From positions 1 to 44,512 of the forward strand of contig JAKAFO010000002.1 of assembly GCA_021819735.1 (NCBI GenBank): a DNA stretch of 44,512 bases, in the 5' to 3' direction. A program made the position numbers and the translations under genes. The DNA comes from Deltaproteobacteria bacterium (GTDB taxonomy: Bacteria; Desulfobacterota; Desulfobacteria; Desulfobacterales; Desulfosarcinaceae). The notes below the pieces were generated by a model. The model did not search any database. It saw only the letters and a list, made by a program, of their open reading frames with translations, and was not told the DNA's origin. Every line of letters starts with the position of its first letter. Within the stretch, counting starts at the first letter, position 1. Shown one piece after another: positions 25,803 to 34,802 of this stretch.

Positions 25803-26444
25803 TCAGCGCCGCGCGGGCAGCAGCATGGTTAATACCTCTTGCACCGCCCGGGACACCTGCTGCGCATCACCATCGGCATCGATGAGGCGATAGCGCTGGG
25901 GGGCCTGGCGGGCCAAGTCCAGATAGCCATCGCGCACCTTTTTATGAAAAGCAAGCGTTTCGTTCTCGAAACGCGTCTCCTGACTGGTGCGTCCGCCACT
26001 GTCGATCTCGCGCCAGGCCCGCGCCAGGCCCACGTTCGGCGCCAGATCGAACAAGAGGGTGGCATCGGGTTGCAGGTCATCGCACATCAAACGGTGCAAC
26101 GAACGGATCAGCGCTTTGTCCAGGCCACGGGCATAACCCTGGTAGACAAGGGTGGCATCGAAAAAGCGATCGCACACCACCACCCGCCCGGCCGCCAAAT
26201 GGGGCTGAATAACAGTCCGGATATGTTGGACCCGGTCCGCCACATAGAGCAACAACTCGGTGCCGGCATCCATGTCACGATTGGATGGATCGAGCAGGAC
26301 CTTGCGGATCTGGGCGCCGACGGCGGTGCCGCCCGGTTCCCGTGTGGTGGCGCACTCATAGCCCCTGGCCTGGATGAATGCAACGATGTTTTGCAGTTGG
26401 GTGGTTTTGCCCGCCCCTTCGATCCCTTCTAGTGTGATGAACAT
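25803..26444 (-). CDS. tmk: Thymidylate kinase
   Basis: A 213-residue dTMP kinase, which phosphorylates dTMP to dTDP for DNA synthesis. The P-loop GIEGAGKT is at residues 7-14. The substrate-binding TREPGGT, the DRF motif in VVCDRFFDATLVYQG and the ARGLD lid region follow in the expected order and spacing. Length is typical. It lies between the YhaM-like gene (82 bases upstream) and the fusion gene (about 50 bases downstream) on the same strand. Confidence 0.97.
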   Translation of the reverse strand: MFITLEGIEGAGKTTQLQNIVAFIQARGYECATTREPGGTAVGAQIRKVLLDPSNRDMDAGTELLLYVADRVQHIRTVIQPHLAAGRVVVCDRFFDATLVYQGYARGLDKALIRSLHRLMCDDLQPDATLLFDLAPNVGLARAWREIDSGGRTSQETRFENETLAFHKKVRDGYLDLARQAPQRYRLIDADGDAQQVSRAVQEVLTMLLPARR

Positions 26445-26526
26445 AGAACTCCTGTGACTTCGGCGGTACCAAAAGGGGAATCATCTCCACCCGGGAAGCC
26501 CGCACCTTGAAAGGCGCTACCCTTAG

Positions 26527-27483
26527 TTATGGATTAGATGGCCCTCTGAAGAACTGCCGTTCCATGAGGCGGTGAAAACTGGTCCAGGCTGCTTCGGGAT
26601 CTTCGGTGGCCATGAACTCCCGAATGGCGTTGACCCGGGCATCGATCTCGTCGATTTGATTGAGCATCACCGCTTCGATGGTTTTGGGCGGCTCGGGCGA
26701 GCCGAACTCGCGCACGCCGTGGTGACTGACGATCATGTGCTTGACCATAGCCGCCAGCCCGGGGGGGAACCCTTCGATGGTACGGGCCTTGGCCTCGACC
26801 ATCTCCACACCGATAACGATGTGGCTGAGCAGGCGCCCCTCGTCCGTATAATCGATCACGTGGTCATAAGCGAATTCCCGCAGCTTGCCGACATCGTGCA
26901 GTACCGCGCCGACCAACAGCAGATCGCGGTCCACGCCGCTGTAATGACCCGCGATCTTGTCCACCAGCAGGGCCATGGAGAGGGTGTGCTCGAGCAAACC
27001 GCCGAGATAGGCGTGGTGCATTTTTTTGGCGGCCGGCGCGCGCTTGAACATGCGCACGAACTCGCCGTCGCTCCAGAAAGCGTTCATGAGGGCCTTGAGA
27101 AAGGGAGCGGCGATGGTATCGGTCAAAGCGCGCAGCCGCGTGAACATCTGCTCCACATCCCGGCTGGTGACCGGCAGGAAATCGCCGGCATTGACCTCTT
27201 GCACCGGAACGGGGGCCAGGCTTTTGATCACCAATTGCAACGCGCCGCGATATTCGTTGGCGGCGGCCTGCACCTGCACGAAATCGCCGACCTTGGCAGC
27301 CGCCTTTTCCAGGTGGTCCCAGACCACGCCGCGAATCTGGCCGGTACGGTCGGCCAGGGTGATGGTTAAAAATGAACTCCCATCCCGCTTCTGGGCTAGG
27401 TTCTTTTCAGCCAGTAGAAAAAGGTCCTGAATGGTTTCGCCGGCGACGATATGCGTTACGAACTTGTTCTTTACGATAGGCAT
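26527..27483 (-). CDS. 3'-5' exoribonuclease, YhaM family
   Basis: A 318-residue protein with the YhaM layout and length. An N-terminal OB-fold nucleic-acid-binding domain (about 1-105, with SSFLTITLADRTGQIRGVVW) is followed by an HD phosphohydrolase domain (about 155-290). The HD metal motifs are visible as HHAYLGGLLEHTLSM, GAVLHDVGK and MIVSHHG. YhaM-type proteins trim single-stranded DNA and RNA from the 3' end in a metal-dependent way. The ATG begins MPIVKNKFVTHIVAGE. It sits 26 bases after the REC-HisKA gene and upstream of tmk. Family membership is clear; the physiological substrate is not known from this context. Confidence 0.9.
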   Translation of the reverse strand: MPIVKNKFVTHIVAGETIQDLFLLAEKNLAQKRDGSSFLTITLADRTGQIRGVVWDHLEKAAAKVGDFVQVQAAANEYRGALQLVIKSLAPVPVQEVNAGDFLPVTSRDVEQMFTRLRALTDTIAAPFLKALMNAFWSDGEFVRMFKRAPAAKKMHHAYLGGLLEHTLSMALLVDKIAGHYSGVDRDLLLVGAVLHDVGKLREFAYDHVIDYTDEGRLLSHIVIGVEMVEAKARTIEGFPPGLAAMVKHMIVSHHGVREFGSPEPPKTIEAVMLNQIDEIDARVNAIREFMATEDPEAAWTSFHRLMERQFFRGPSNP

Positions 27484-27509
27484 TCGGTGGCTTCTCTTTT
27501 CGGGTAAAT

Positions 27510-28235
27510 CTATTCTTCGGAAGGGCCGGCCACCGACTGGTCGATATCGATGATCTCCTTGCCCCCAACATATTTCCGCGTGCGGAAATGGGTGATTTCG
27601 GCCAGCTTGCGGGTGATTTCGCCCATCTGTTCGATGCGCGCGCGGATGTTGTCCAGGTTGGCGTAAATGGGGCTGTCGGGCGAAACATCGAGCATGAGCA
27701 GTTGCACAGCCCCCAAGACATACTGGAGCGGCTGGTTCAGTTCATGGCAAACCCCTCCGGCAGTCTCCAGAACGCCTTTGAGCTTTTCTTCTTCCGCCAG
27801 CTTGCGACTCATGCGGCGCTGGGCCAGGGCCGTGCGCACCCGGGCCAGCAGTTCCACACGGCCGGCAGGTTTGAGCACATAGTCACTGCCGCCGGCGTCA
27901 AAGGCCGCTTGCAGGGTTTCATCATCGTTGTTGCCGGTGACGAAGATGACCGGAATATTCTTGCAATCCCCATCGGCTTTGAGCCGCTTGCAGGCCTCGA
28001 TGCCGTCCATGGCCGGCATCGAGACATCCATGAGAACCAAGTCCGGCAGGCATTCCCGCACCGTATCGATGCAATGCTGTCCATCTTTGGCCATGCAGGT
28101 TTCGTAGCCGTCATCGAGGAGCATATTGCGCACGAATTCCCGACTGATCTGGTCATCCTCGACGATCATGATTTTCGACGGTTTTTCCGGCGGCGGTGCC
28201 GCGGGCGGAGTTTGCTTCAGCTTTTTTTTGGCCAT
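27510..28235 (-). CDS. Receiver-HisKA protein lacking a kinase ATPase domain
   Basis: A 241-residue signalling protein. A Lys/Pro-rich leader (1-21) precedes a receiver domain with IVEDDQ, the phosphoacceptor Asp in LVLMDVSMPAMDG, VTGNN and VLKPAG. After a short coiled coil comes a HisKA-type dimerization helix with the phosphorylatable His in GGVCHELNQPLQYVLG. The protein ends about 70 residues later, and no N, G1 or G2 box follows. It can therefore receive phosphate but cannot make phosphohistidine from ATP by itself. It could be a phosphorelay intermediate or could pair with a separate kinase. The ATG at 28235 is preferred over a longer start at 28268. It sits 35 bases after surE in the same run. 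Confidence 0.85.
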   Translation of the reverse strand: MAKKKLKQTPPAAPPPEKPSKIMIVEDDQISREFVRNMLLDDGYETCMAKDGQHCIDTVRECLPDLVLMDVSMPAMDGIEACKRLKADGDCKNIPVIFVTGNNDDETLQAAFDAGGSDYVLKPAGRVELLARVRTALAQRRMSRKLAEEEKLKGVLETAGGVCHELNQPLQYVLGAVQLLMLDVSPDSPIYANLDNIRARIEQMGEITRKLAEITHFRTRKYVGGKEIIDIDQSVAGPSEE

Positions 28236-28270
28236 GCTGTCCCCATGAGTTGCGGCTTGTGAGCGCACCG

Positions 28271-29053
28271 CTATTCCTTTTTAAGCTCCCAGGCGTGCAA
28301 TTGTTCCATCATGCTGTAATCGGTCATGTCACAACGAACCGGCGTTATAGTAATGAATTTTTGGGCCAGCACCGCGCCATCCGCATTATCCTGGGTGTAG
28401 GTGGGTTGGGATTCATAACCCTGCCAATAGTAAATACGGTTGCGCGGGTCGCGGCGCTTTTCGAAATATTCATCATATAGATCGCATCCCTGGCGCGTGA
28501 TCTTGACCCCGGCCACGGCGTCCATCGGCAGATTAGGTATATTGATATTGAGAAAAACCCCCGACGGCAAGCCCTTATCGCGCACCATGGGCACCAGCCG
28601 GGCCACGAAACCGGCGGCATCGTCGAAATGGGGGTCCTCGCTGCTTTGGACTGAAACCGCCAGGGCCGGCACCCCGTAAAGGGCCGCCTCCTTGGCCGCC
28701 GCCACGGTGCCGGAATAGTTGAGATTGACCCCGACGTTGGCGCCCGGGTTGATCCCCGATATCACCAGATCGGGCCGCTGTTCGAGCAGCTCCACCATGG
28801 ACAATTTGACGCAATCGGCCGGCGTGCCGGTCACGGCCCAGCCTTCTTCGCCGGCATTGAGGGTGACCTTGTAGGCGCGCAATGGTTTGTGCAACGTAAT
28901 GCCATGGCCCACGGCGCTGCGCTCGCGCTCCGGCGCCACCACGATCGCGTGGTGCTCGGATTTCAAGGCACGGTGCAGGGCCCACAGACCCGGCGCGTGA
29001 ATGCCATCGTCATTGGTCAGCAAAATGGTCAGGGGTGCTTGCGATACGTCCAT
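28271..29053 (-). CDS. surE: 5'/3'-nucleotidase SurE
   Basis: A 260-residue SurE, which removes phosphate from nucleoside monophosphates and helps survival in stationary phase in other bacteria. The metal site is TNDDG (Asp15 and Asp16) at the N-terminus, followed by the conserved ERSAVGHG and SGINPGANVG, whose Ser and Asn complete the site. Length and order are typical. It is the first gene of the minus-strand run towards tmk and is divergent from lptD. The roughly 250 bases between their start codons should hold both promoters; I could not pick out clear elements. Confidence 0.96.
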   Translation of the reverse strand: MDVSQAPLTILLTNDDGIHAPGLWALHRALKSEHHAIVVAPERERSAVGHGITLHKPLRAYKVTLNAGEEGWAVTGTPADCVKLSMVELLEQRPDLVISGINPGANVGVNLNYSGTVAAAKEAALYGVPALAVSVQSSEDPHFDDAAGFVARLVPMVRDKGLPSGVFLNINIPNLPMDAVAGVKITRQGCDLYDEYFEKRRDPRNRIYYWQGYESQPTYTQDNADGAVLAQKFITITPVRCDMTDYSMMEQLHAWELKKE

Positions 29054-29304
29054 GCGCTTTCCGAATCATGGGTCTGACGCTGTGTAAGCAAGGGGGGGCG
29101 GCCTTGCCAAATGGTCATTGATTTTTCAATGTTTCTAGCTCTATAAAGAAAAATTTCATCGGAGGCAAGTGGATTAACCGGCCATCCGGCGAAAGGTTTC
29201 TTTTTGAAGCCATCCGACATCGCCCTGAAGCTACAATCGCCATCTGCCCCGGGCATGGCAAAGTGTGCCCGGACCGAAAACCCTCAAGGAGCTTGAAGTC
29301 CGGC

Positions 29305-31560
29305 ATGCACCCGCCCAAGTTCTCCAAGCATGGCCTCCACATACTGCCCCTGCTGTTTTGCACTTGGATCGGTTTTTGGCTGACCGTATGGACGCCCGTC
29401 GCGCATGCGGCCGAGACAGAGGCGCCCTTGCCGCCCGAAGCATGGCAAGTCAATGCCGACCGGGTCACTTATGATCCGGAGAGTGATGAATATATGGCGG
29501 AAGGCAACGTGAAGGTGATTCGGGAAGGCCGCACCTTGACCGCCGACATGATACGCCTCAATCAAACCAGCCGCCAGGCATGGGCCGAGGGCAATGTGCG
29601 GCTGGTTTCAGGCAAGGACACGCTCACCGGAAAAAAGATGCAGCTCCACCTGGATGATGAGACCGGGCGACTCACCGAAGGTTCGGTCTTTTTATCTGAA
29701 AACCATTTCTACGTGACGGGCCAGGAAATTGAGAAAACCGGCCCCCAGAGCTATCATGTTCAGGATGCCACGCTGACCAGTTGCGATGGCCCGAATCCCG
29801 ATTGGCTCATTACCAGCAAAGATCTGAAGGTGACCATCGAGGGGTACGGTTTTGCCACCCATGCCGCCCTGTGGGCTAAGAAATTACCCCTGATTTACAC
29901 GCCATATCTGGCCTTTCCGATCAAATTGAAACGCCAATCGGGGCTGTTGACTCCCGAGTTCGGTCTTTCCGACCGAAGGGGCACCGAATATCAGCAACCC
30001 GTTTTCTGGGCCATCAACGACAGCATGGACGCCACCTTTTTCGCCCATTACATGTCCAAACGCGGCACGCGTCTGGGAGGAGAGTATCGCTACGCGGCCA
30101 GCGACGCGTCCATGGGGACCCTGATGGCCGACGGTTTCGAAGACCGCAAGGTGGATGACGGCCAAGCAGAGAACAGCACGCAATGGGGGTACGCGGACGA
30201 TGGATATTTGCGACCCAATGCGGATCGATACTGGGTGCGAACCAAAGTAGACCAGGAGCTGCCCGCGGGCATGACCGCCAAACTCGATTTGGACGTGGTC
30301 AGCGACCAGGATTACCTCAAAGAGTTTCAAGACGGGGTGAACGGCTTCGATCAAACCCGGGACTATTTTCTGGAGACCTTCGGCCGCGACATCGACGATT
30401 ATAATGATCCCGTTCGTAAAAATCAGTTGAACGTCAACCGCCTCTGGAACCGTTACGCCTTCAATGCCGATGCCCGCTGGTACGACGATGTGACCAAACG
30501 TCGCAGCGGGGCAGCCGACGATACCCTGCAAAACCTTCCCGAATTCACCTTGGATGGCGCCAAACAGAAAATTTTCGGAACCCCTGTTTATTTCAATCTG
30601 CTCACCAGTTACACCAACTTTTACCGCGAGGAGGGCACGCGCGGACAACGCGCCGACCTTTACCCGCGGGTTTACTACCCCACCCGTTTTTTCAACGGAG
30701 TGTTTTTCGAGCCCTCGGCCGGCCTCCGCCAAACCGCCTGGCATATCGATGAATGGGGAACCGATCCGGAGGACGATCGCAACGATTACTATCGATCCAT
30801 CTATGACCTCAAGCTCGATACCAGCACCGATTTTTACCGGGTTTTCGACATGGATACCGCCGGATACGACCGGCTTAAACATGGCATTAAGCCCCAGTTA
30901 ATCTACGAGTACATCCCCGAACAAGACCAGGATGAAACCGCCCAGTTCGACTTCGACGAACTGGATGAAATCGAAGCTCGGAACCTCATTACGTTCGCGC
31001 TGACCAATACCCTGGTCGCACGCAAGCCCCGGCCGGTGGATGCCAAGGGGCCTGATGTCCTCTACAATCCCTTGATGCGCTTCAAGCTGGCCGAGAGCTT
31101 CGATATCGACAAGCATAAAGAGGATGACCCCAGACCCTTTTCCGATCTTTTGGCCGAACTGGATCTTACGCCCGGACGCTATATCTGGCTGGACGCCGAT
31201 GCGTTGTGGCGCCCCTACGACAGCCGTTTTTATGGTTACAATGCGACCTTGAGGCTGTGGGACCTGCGCGGCGACCTCCTCAGCGTCGGGTATCGCTACA
31301 CCCGGGAAGATCCCGAAGAGGAAGTCAGAGGGGTGGAAAGCATCCGCCTGGCCGGTCTGCTGAGACTGACCCAGTCGTTTGGCCTGCGTGGCAATTATGA
31401 ACGCAACATCGAAACCCAGACCCTGATCGAAACCGGTGTGGGCATCCTTTATCGCCGTCAATGCTGGGGCCTGGATCTGAATTTCAAAGAGGAGGAAGAG
31501 CAGAACCGCAGCATCTCCTTCATGATTCATCTCAACGGCCTGGGCACTATCGGCCAATAG
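29305..31560 (+). CDS. lptD: LPS-assembly protein LptD
   Basis: A 751-residue outer-membrane protein that, with LptE, inserts lipopolysaccharide into the outer leaflet. A signal peptide (residues 1-35, ending VAHAAE) leads to an OstA/LptA-like domain (about 45-150, with VTYDPESDEYMAEGNVKVI and AWAEGNVRLV). The long C-terminal beta-barrel has alternating aromatic strands, such as SGLLTPEFGLSDRRGTEYQQPVFW and late GYRYTRE-type strands. The Cys found in the N-terminal region of the E. coli protein are not obvious here, so disulfide-controlled maturation may differ. AAGGAG lies 13 bases before the ATG at 29305; an upstream GTG at 29263 would give a leader without a clean signal peptide. It implies that the organism makes LPS. 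Confidence 0.93.
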   Translation: MHPPKFSKHGLHILPLLFCTWIGFWLTVWTPVAHAAETEAPLPPEAWQVNADRVTYDPESDEYMAEGNVKVIREGRTLTADMIRLNQTSRQAWAEGNVRLVSGKDTLTGKKMQLHLDDETGRLTEGSVFLSENHFYVTGQEIEKTGPQSYHVQDATLTSCDGPNPDWLITSKDLKVTIEGYGFATHAALWAKKLPLIYTPYLAFPIKLKRQSGLLTPEFGLSDRRGTEYQQPVFWAINDSMDATFFAHYMSKRGTRLGGEYRYAASDASMGTLMADGFEDRKVDDGQAENSTQWGYADDGYLRPNADRYWVRTKVDQELPAGMTAKLDLDVVSDQDYLKEFQDGVNGFDQTRDYFLETFGRDIDDYNDPVRKNQLNVNRLWNRYAFNADARWYDDVTKRRSGAADDTLQNLPEFTLDGAKQKIFGTPVYFNLLTSYTNFYREEGTRGQRADLYPRVYYPTRFFNGVFFEPSAGLRQTAWHIDEWGTDPEDDRNDYYRSIYDLKLDTSTDFYRVFDMDTAGYDRLKHGIKPQLIYEYIPEQDQDETAQFDFDELDEIEARNLITFALTNTLVARKPRPVDAKGPDVLYNPLMRFKLAESFDIDKHKEDDPRPFSDLLAELDLTPGRYIWLDADALWRPYDSRFYGYNATLRLWDLRGDLLSVGYRYTREDPEEEVRGVESIRLAGLLRLTQSFGLRGNYERNIETQTLIETGVGILYRRQCWGLDLNFKEEEEQNRSISFMIHLNGLGTIGQ

Positions 31561-31718
31561 GCAAACAAGGCGTGGTCATAGGGAAAAAAGTTTGACTTGC
31601 GCTTGGTTTTCAGGTCTATGAAGACTTTTCAAACGCCGCCGAGCAAGAGGCCTGGCCTTGAACCGCCACCCGGCACGATCGATTTTATTTAAATGGGATT
31701 TCAATTGGATAGGTTACG

Positions 31719-32246
31719 ATGGCGAACGATAAACTGATACCGGCCTGGTATGTCCTGCACACCAAAAGCCGGTCCGAAAGTGTGGTGCATGAACAGCTTC
31801 AGAAAAAAACCGTAGAGGTTTTTCTTCCGAAAATCATTGTTCCCAGCCGACGTAAAGACCGCAAGAAGATGATCCGGGTGCCCCTTTTTCCCGGATACCT
31901 TTTCGTGCACAGCGACCTTCACCCCCATCGTCATCTGGAAATCGTCAAGACCGTAGGCGCCGTCAAACTCATTGGCGACAAGCACGGCCCCATAAGCGTT
32001 CCCGACGAGACGATCGCGTCGCTGCAAATCATGGTGGCCACCGATCAGCCCATCATTACCGGCACCTTTTTTTCCAAAGGGGATCGGGTGGTGGTGGTCA
32101 ATGGCCCTTTTGCCGGCGTCATCGGCATCTTCGAGCGCTACCAGGGCCTGGACCGGGTCATCGTTTTCATCGAGGCCCTGGGACAATTCGCCGCGGTGGA
32201 GATCAATGCCGAGGATGTGGAGCGCCCCCCCGCCATTCCGGCGTGA
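31719..32246 (+). CDS. NusG-family antiterminator paralog (UpxY/RfaH-like)
   Basis: A 175-residue NusG-like protein. The N-terminal NGN domain that binds RNA polymerase begins AWYVLHTKSRSESVVHEQL and includes PLFPGYLFVH. The C-terminal KOW domain includes KGDRVVVVNGPFAGVIGIFE. It is probably a specialised paralog rather than the housekeeping nusG, because the ribosomal-protein and secE genes that usually flank nusG are absent. Paralogs of this type (RfaH, UpxY, LoaP) keep polymerase going through long polysaccharide or secondary-metabolite operons. It sits between lptD and an HU/IHF gene. The target operon is unknown. A weak TTGACT with a poor -10 lies near 31592-31620. Confidence 0.87.
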   Translation: MANDKLIPAWYVLHTKSRSESVVHEQLQKKTVEVFLPKIIVPSRRKDRKKMIRVPLFPGYLFVHSDLHPHRHLEIVKTVGAVKLIGDKHGPISVPDETIASLQIMVATDQPIITGTFFSKGDRVVVVNGPFAGVIGIFERYQGLDRVIVFIEALGQFAAVEINAEDVERPPAIPA

Positions 32247-32287
32247 AGGCTCCTGGCTCCGGAAAGACCCTGATCTCGGATAACTCC

Positions 32288-32317
32288 TTGACTTTGTATA
32301 GACTTCCATCTTATAGC
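32288..32317 (+). promoter_or_regulatory. Sigma-70-type promoter for the HU/IHF gene
   Basis: TTGACT at 32288-32293 and TATAGC at 32312-32317 are separated by 18 bases. Transcription would start near 32324, about 45 bases before the ATG. The -35 matches five of six positions and the -10 four of six. Confidence 0.4.
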
Positions 32318-32368
32318 AGAGCTTCCAAAGCCCAAGGCGATGCCCATGCATGGATGGAAGGAGGGGCC

Positions 32369-32644
32369 ATGAACAAACTTGAACTTATCTCTGCGCTGAA
32401 AGATAAAACGGATATCTCCAAAAACGAAGCCGCCAAGGTAGTTGAGATTTTCTTCGACAGCATGACCGACGCCATGGCCAAGGGCGAGCGCGTGGAAATC
32501 CGGGGCTTGTGCAGCTTCTACGTGAAAACTTATAAAAGCTATGTGGGCCGCAACCCGAAGACCGGCGCTAAAGTGACGATCGGTCCCAAAAAGCTCCCAT
32601 TTTTCAAATCGGGCAAAGAGCTCAAAGATCGTGTCGATGCGTAA
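32369..32644 (+). CDS. HU/IHF-family DNA-binding protein
   Basis: A 91-residue histone-like protein that bends DNA as a dimer. The helical N-terminus (MNKLELISALKDKTDISKNEA) leads to the beta-arm, with the conserved GRNPKTGAKVTI and the C-terminal helix PFFKSGKELKDRV. The family signature around residues 46-65 (VEIRGLCSFYVKTYKS) is recognisable. Whether it is an IHF subunit or HU cannot be decided by eye; the Pro of the intercalating tip is present in the usual RNPKT context. GGAGGGG precedes the ATG closely, predicting strong translation. IHF-type bending is commonly needed at sigma-54 promoters. Confidence 0.93.
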   Translation: MNKLELISALKDKTDISKNEAAKVVEIFFDSMTDAMAKGERVEIRGLCSFYVKTYKSYVGRNPKTGAKVTIGPKKLPFFKSGKELKDRVDA

Positions 32645-32730
32645 TTGGCCGCAACGTGCCGTCCGCAAGCCGGCGTCCAAGAATCCCGAAAACGGATCTT
32701 TGCAGACAAAGATGCCGGACAGGCGGGCAC

Positions 32731-33777
32731 ATGTCACATAGTCCGGCCATGCAAGGTTTCGATGGCATTGCCGGACAGCAACTGCCGCTGCGCATCCTGC
32801 GGCATTTCATCTCTTCCGGGTCCATCCCCCATGCCATGCTCTTCACGGGCATCGAGGGCATCGGCAAGCGCACCTTGGCGCGACGTTTTGCCATGGCGCT
32901 TCACTGCGGCGCGCCCCAGTCGACGATCGAGGAAGGCCCTCATGAGGTCACACGGCCGTGCGGACGGTGCCGAACCTGTCATCAGATCGCGGCAGGCACC
33001 CATCCGGATACCATTGAAATCGGCCCCCGCAAAGGGATGCTGCGCATCGATCAGATACGCAACCTTCTGGGAGTACTGGCCATGAAGCCTTTCGGCATGG
33101 GCCGCCGCGTGGTCATATTGACCGATGCCCAGACGATGAACCAGGAGGCCGGAAATGCGCTATTGAAGGTATTGGAAGAACCGCCGGCGGACACCATTTT
33201 GATTTTGACGGCCGCCCAGCGCACGGATTTGCTGCCCACCATTTCCTCGCGGTGTCGGCATATCCGCTTCAGTCCGTTAAACTTCGATGAGCTATCCGCC
33301 CTGCTGGAAAGAGAGCATGGCATGGCGGCTGAGCAGGCGCGCGCTTTGGCTCAATTGGCGGACGGCAGCGTCACCAGAGCGTTGCGCTTGTCCGAGGCGG
33401 GGTGGCGCCAGCGCCGCGATTGGATGCTGCGGGCTTCGGGGCTGGATCGACCCCAGCTTTTAAAAGCCCGTCCGGCCACCGTCTCCCTGGCTTTTTCCGC
33501 GCGCCTGGCCCAGTGCAAGGAGAGCATCGAGAACGATTTGGAATTGCTCAAGGGATGGATTAGGGACTTAGGCATCTGGCCATATGCTCCGGGGTATGCG
33601 ATGAATGGACAGTGCGATGAACTGCTTGCCGGGGCCCGGTCGGGCCTCAGCGAAAACCAACTATCGGCCCTTTGGGAGGCATTGGAACACGCTCAAAAAT
33701 GTATTGCGGCCAATGGCAACTTAAGATTAACTTTGGACGTGATGGCCTTGCAAATGACGGAAATACTAGCCGCCTGA
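32731..33777 (+). CDS. holB: DNA polymerase III subunit delta-prime
   Basis: A 348-residue clamp-loader subunit that helps to load the beta clamp at replication forks. The AAA+ module begins near residue 10. The nucleotide loop reads GIEGIGKRTLARRFA, and the zinc-binding cysteines follow in CGRCRTC with an earlier HCGAP. NQEAGNALLKVLEEPP is the signature region with the sensor/SRC motif LLPTISSRCRHIRF. The C-terminal collar domain is helical and less conserved. Start choice is between ATG at 32731 and at 32749; the first is used because AGGCGGG lies just upstream. It begins the holB-ricT-metG set often seen together in bacteria. Confidence 0.93.
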   Translation: MSHSPAMQGFDGIAGQQLPLRILRHFISSGSIPHAMLFTGIEGIGKRTLARRFAMALHCGAPQSTIEEGPHEVTRPCGRCRTCHQIAAGTHPDTIEIGPRKGMLRIDQIRNLLGVLAMKPFGMGRRVVILTDAQTMNQEAGNALLKVLEEPPADTILILTAAQRTDLLPTISSRCRHIRFSPLNFDELSALLEREHGMAAEQARALAQLADGSVTRALRLSEAGWRQRRDWMLRASGLDRPQLLKARPATVSLAFSARLAQCKESIENDLELLKGWIRDLGIWPYAPGYAMNGQCDELLAGARSGLSENQLSALWEALEHAQKCIAANGNLRLTLDVMALQMTEILAA

Positions 33778-33810
33778 AAAATAACGCGAGGCGGTACGAT
33801 CGGTAACTAT

Positions 33811-34761
33811 ATGGGAAAAACTGTAGGCATAAGATTCAAATCGGGTGGTAAAATATACGATTTCGATTGCGGCGCTTATGTATTGCAATTAGGCGATGCC
33901 GTAATTGTGGAGACTGAACAGGGATTGGGTTTTGGCACGGTGGCTCAATTGCCGTCGTCTCAGGATGCGCCGGCACCCGCGCAGACGGCCGAACCGATTG
34001 CCCAGGCGGAAGCCGGCCCGGGAACGAACGAGGATAGCCACCTGCCCGAACCCCAGGCGTTCGGGGACGCTTCACCGGAACGGCTCGAACCCCTGGAAGA
34101 GATGCACCCGGAAGTACCCAGCGAAAAGCCGGGCAAGCAGCTCAAAAAGGTGTTCCGCAAGGCGACTTCGGAAGACTTCGAACAGCGCCAGAAGAACGAA
34201 GAGCTGGAAAAACAGGCACATGCCTTTTGCGTGGCGCGCATCAAGGAGCTTGGCCTGCCGATGAACCTTTTTAGTGTGGAGGCCACCTTCGACGCCAGCC
34301 GGTTGACCTTCTTTTTCACGGCCGACGGCCGGGTGGATTTTCGTCAACTGGTCAAATTGCTGGTGAAGAATTTTCATGTGCGCATCGAAATGCGCCAGGT
34401 AGGCATCCGCAACCAGGCCAAAATGTGCGGCGGATTGGGACGCTGCGGCCGGGAGTTCTGCTGTTCGAGCTTCATGGAAAAATTCGACCCGGTATCCATT
34501 CGCATGGCCAAGGACCAGGGGCTCTCCCTCAACCCGACCAAGATATCGGGCCAGTGCGGCCGACTCATGTGCTGCCTGACTTTCGAGAACCAGGTGTACC
34601 AGGAGCTGCGCGCCCAGTTTCCCGCCATGGGCAAAGTGGTGCAAACTAAAGAGCACACCGGCAAGGTGGTTCGCCTCAATTTCCTGCGCCAACGCATCTC
34701 CCTGCGCGTCGAGGAAGATCGCGAGGTCGAGGTGGGGCTGGATGAAATCATCAAGCCGTAA
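33811..34761 (+). CDS. ricT: PSP1-domain protein RicT
   Basis: A 316-residue RicT/YaaT-type protein. In Bacillus this protein forms a complex with RicA and RicF that carries iron-sulfur clusters and promotes RNA processing by RNase Y. The cysteine clusters are visible: KMCGGLGRCGREFCCSSF and SGQCGRLMCCLTFE. The usual N-terminus (GIRFKSGGKIYDFDCG) is followed by an insertion of about 75 residues rich in Pro, Glu and Ala (about 52-125). It lies between holB (33 bases) and metG (41 bases), a neighbourhood conserved in many bacteria, which supports the call. Confidence 0.93.
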   Translation: MGKTVGIRFKSGGKIYDFDCGAYVLQLGDAVIVETEQGLGFGTVAQLPSSQDAPAPAQTAEPIAQAEAGPGTNEDSHLPEPQAFGDASPERLEPLEEMHPEVPSEKPGKQLKKVFRKATSEDFEQRQKNEELEKQAHAFCVARIKELGLPMNLFSVEATFDASRLTFFFTADGRVDFRQLVKLLVKNFHVRIEMRQVGIRNQAKMCGGLGRCGREFCCSSFMEKFDPVSIRMAKDQGLSLNPTKISGQCGRLMCCLTFENQVYQELRAQFPAMGKVVQTKEHTGKVVRLNFLRQRISLRVEEDREVEVGLDEIIKP

Positions 34762-34802
34762 ATCTGTCTGAGTTCAATATTCTTTAGCAATCAGGAGTCG
34801 CC

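Noticed and set aside
31592-31620. A possible sigma-70 promoter before the NusG paralog
   Set aside because: TTGACT is good, but the -10 at the right distance (TCTATG) matches only three of six positions.
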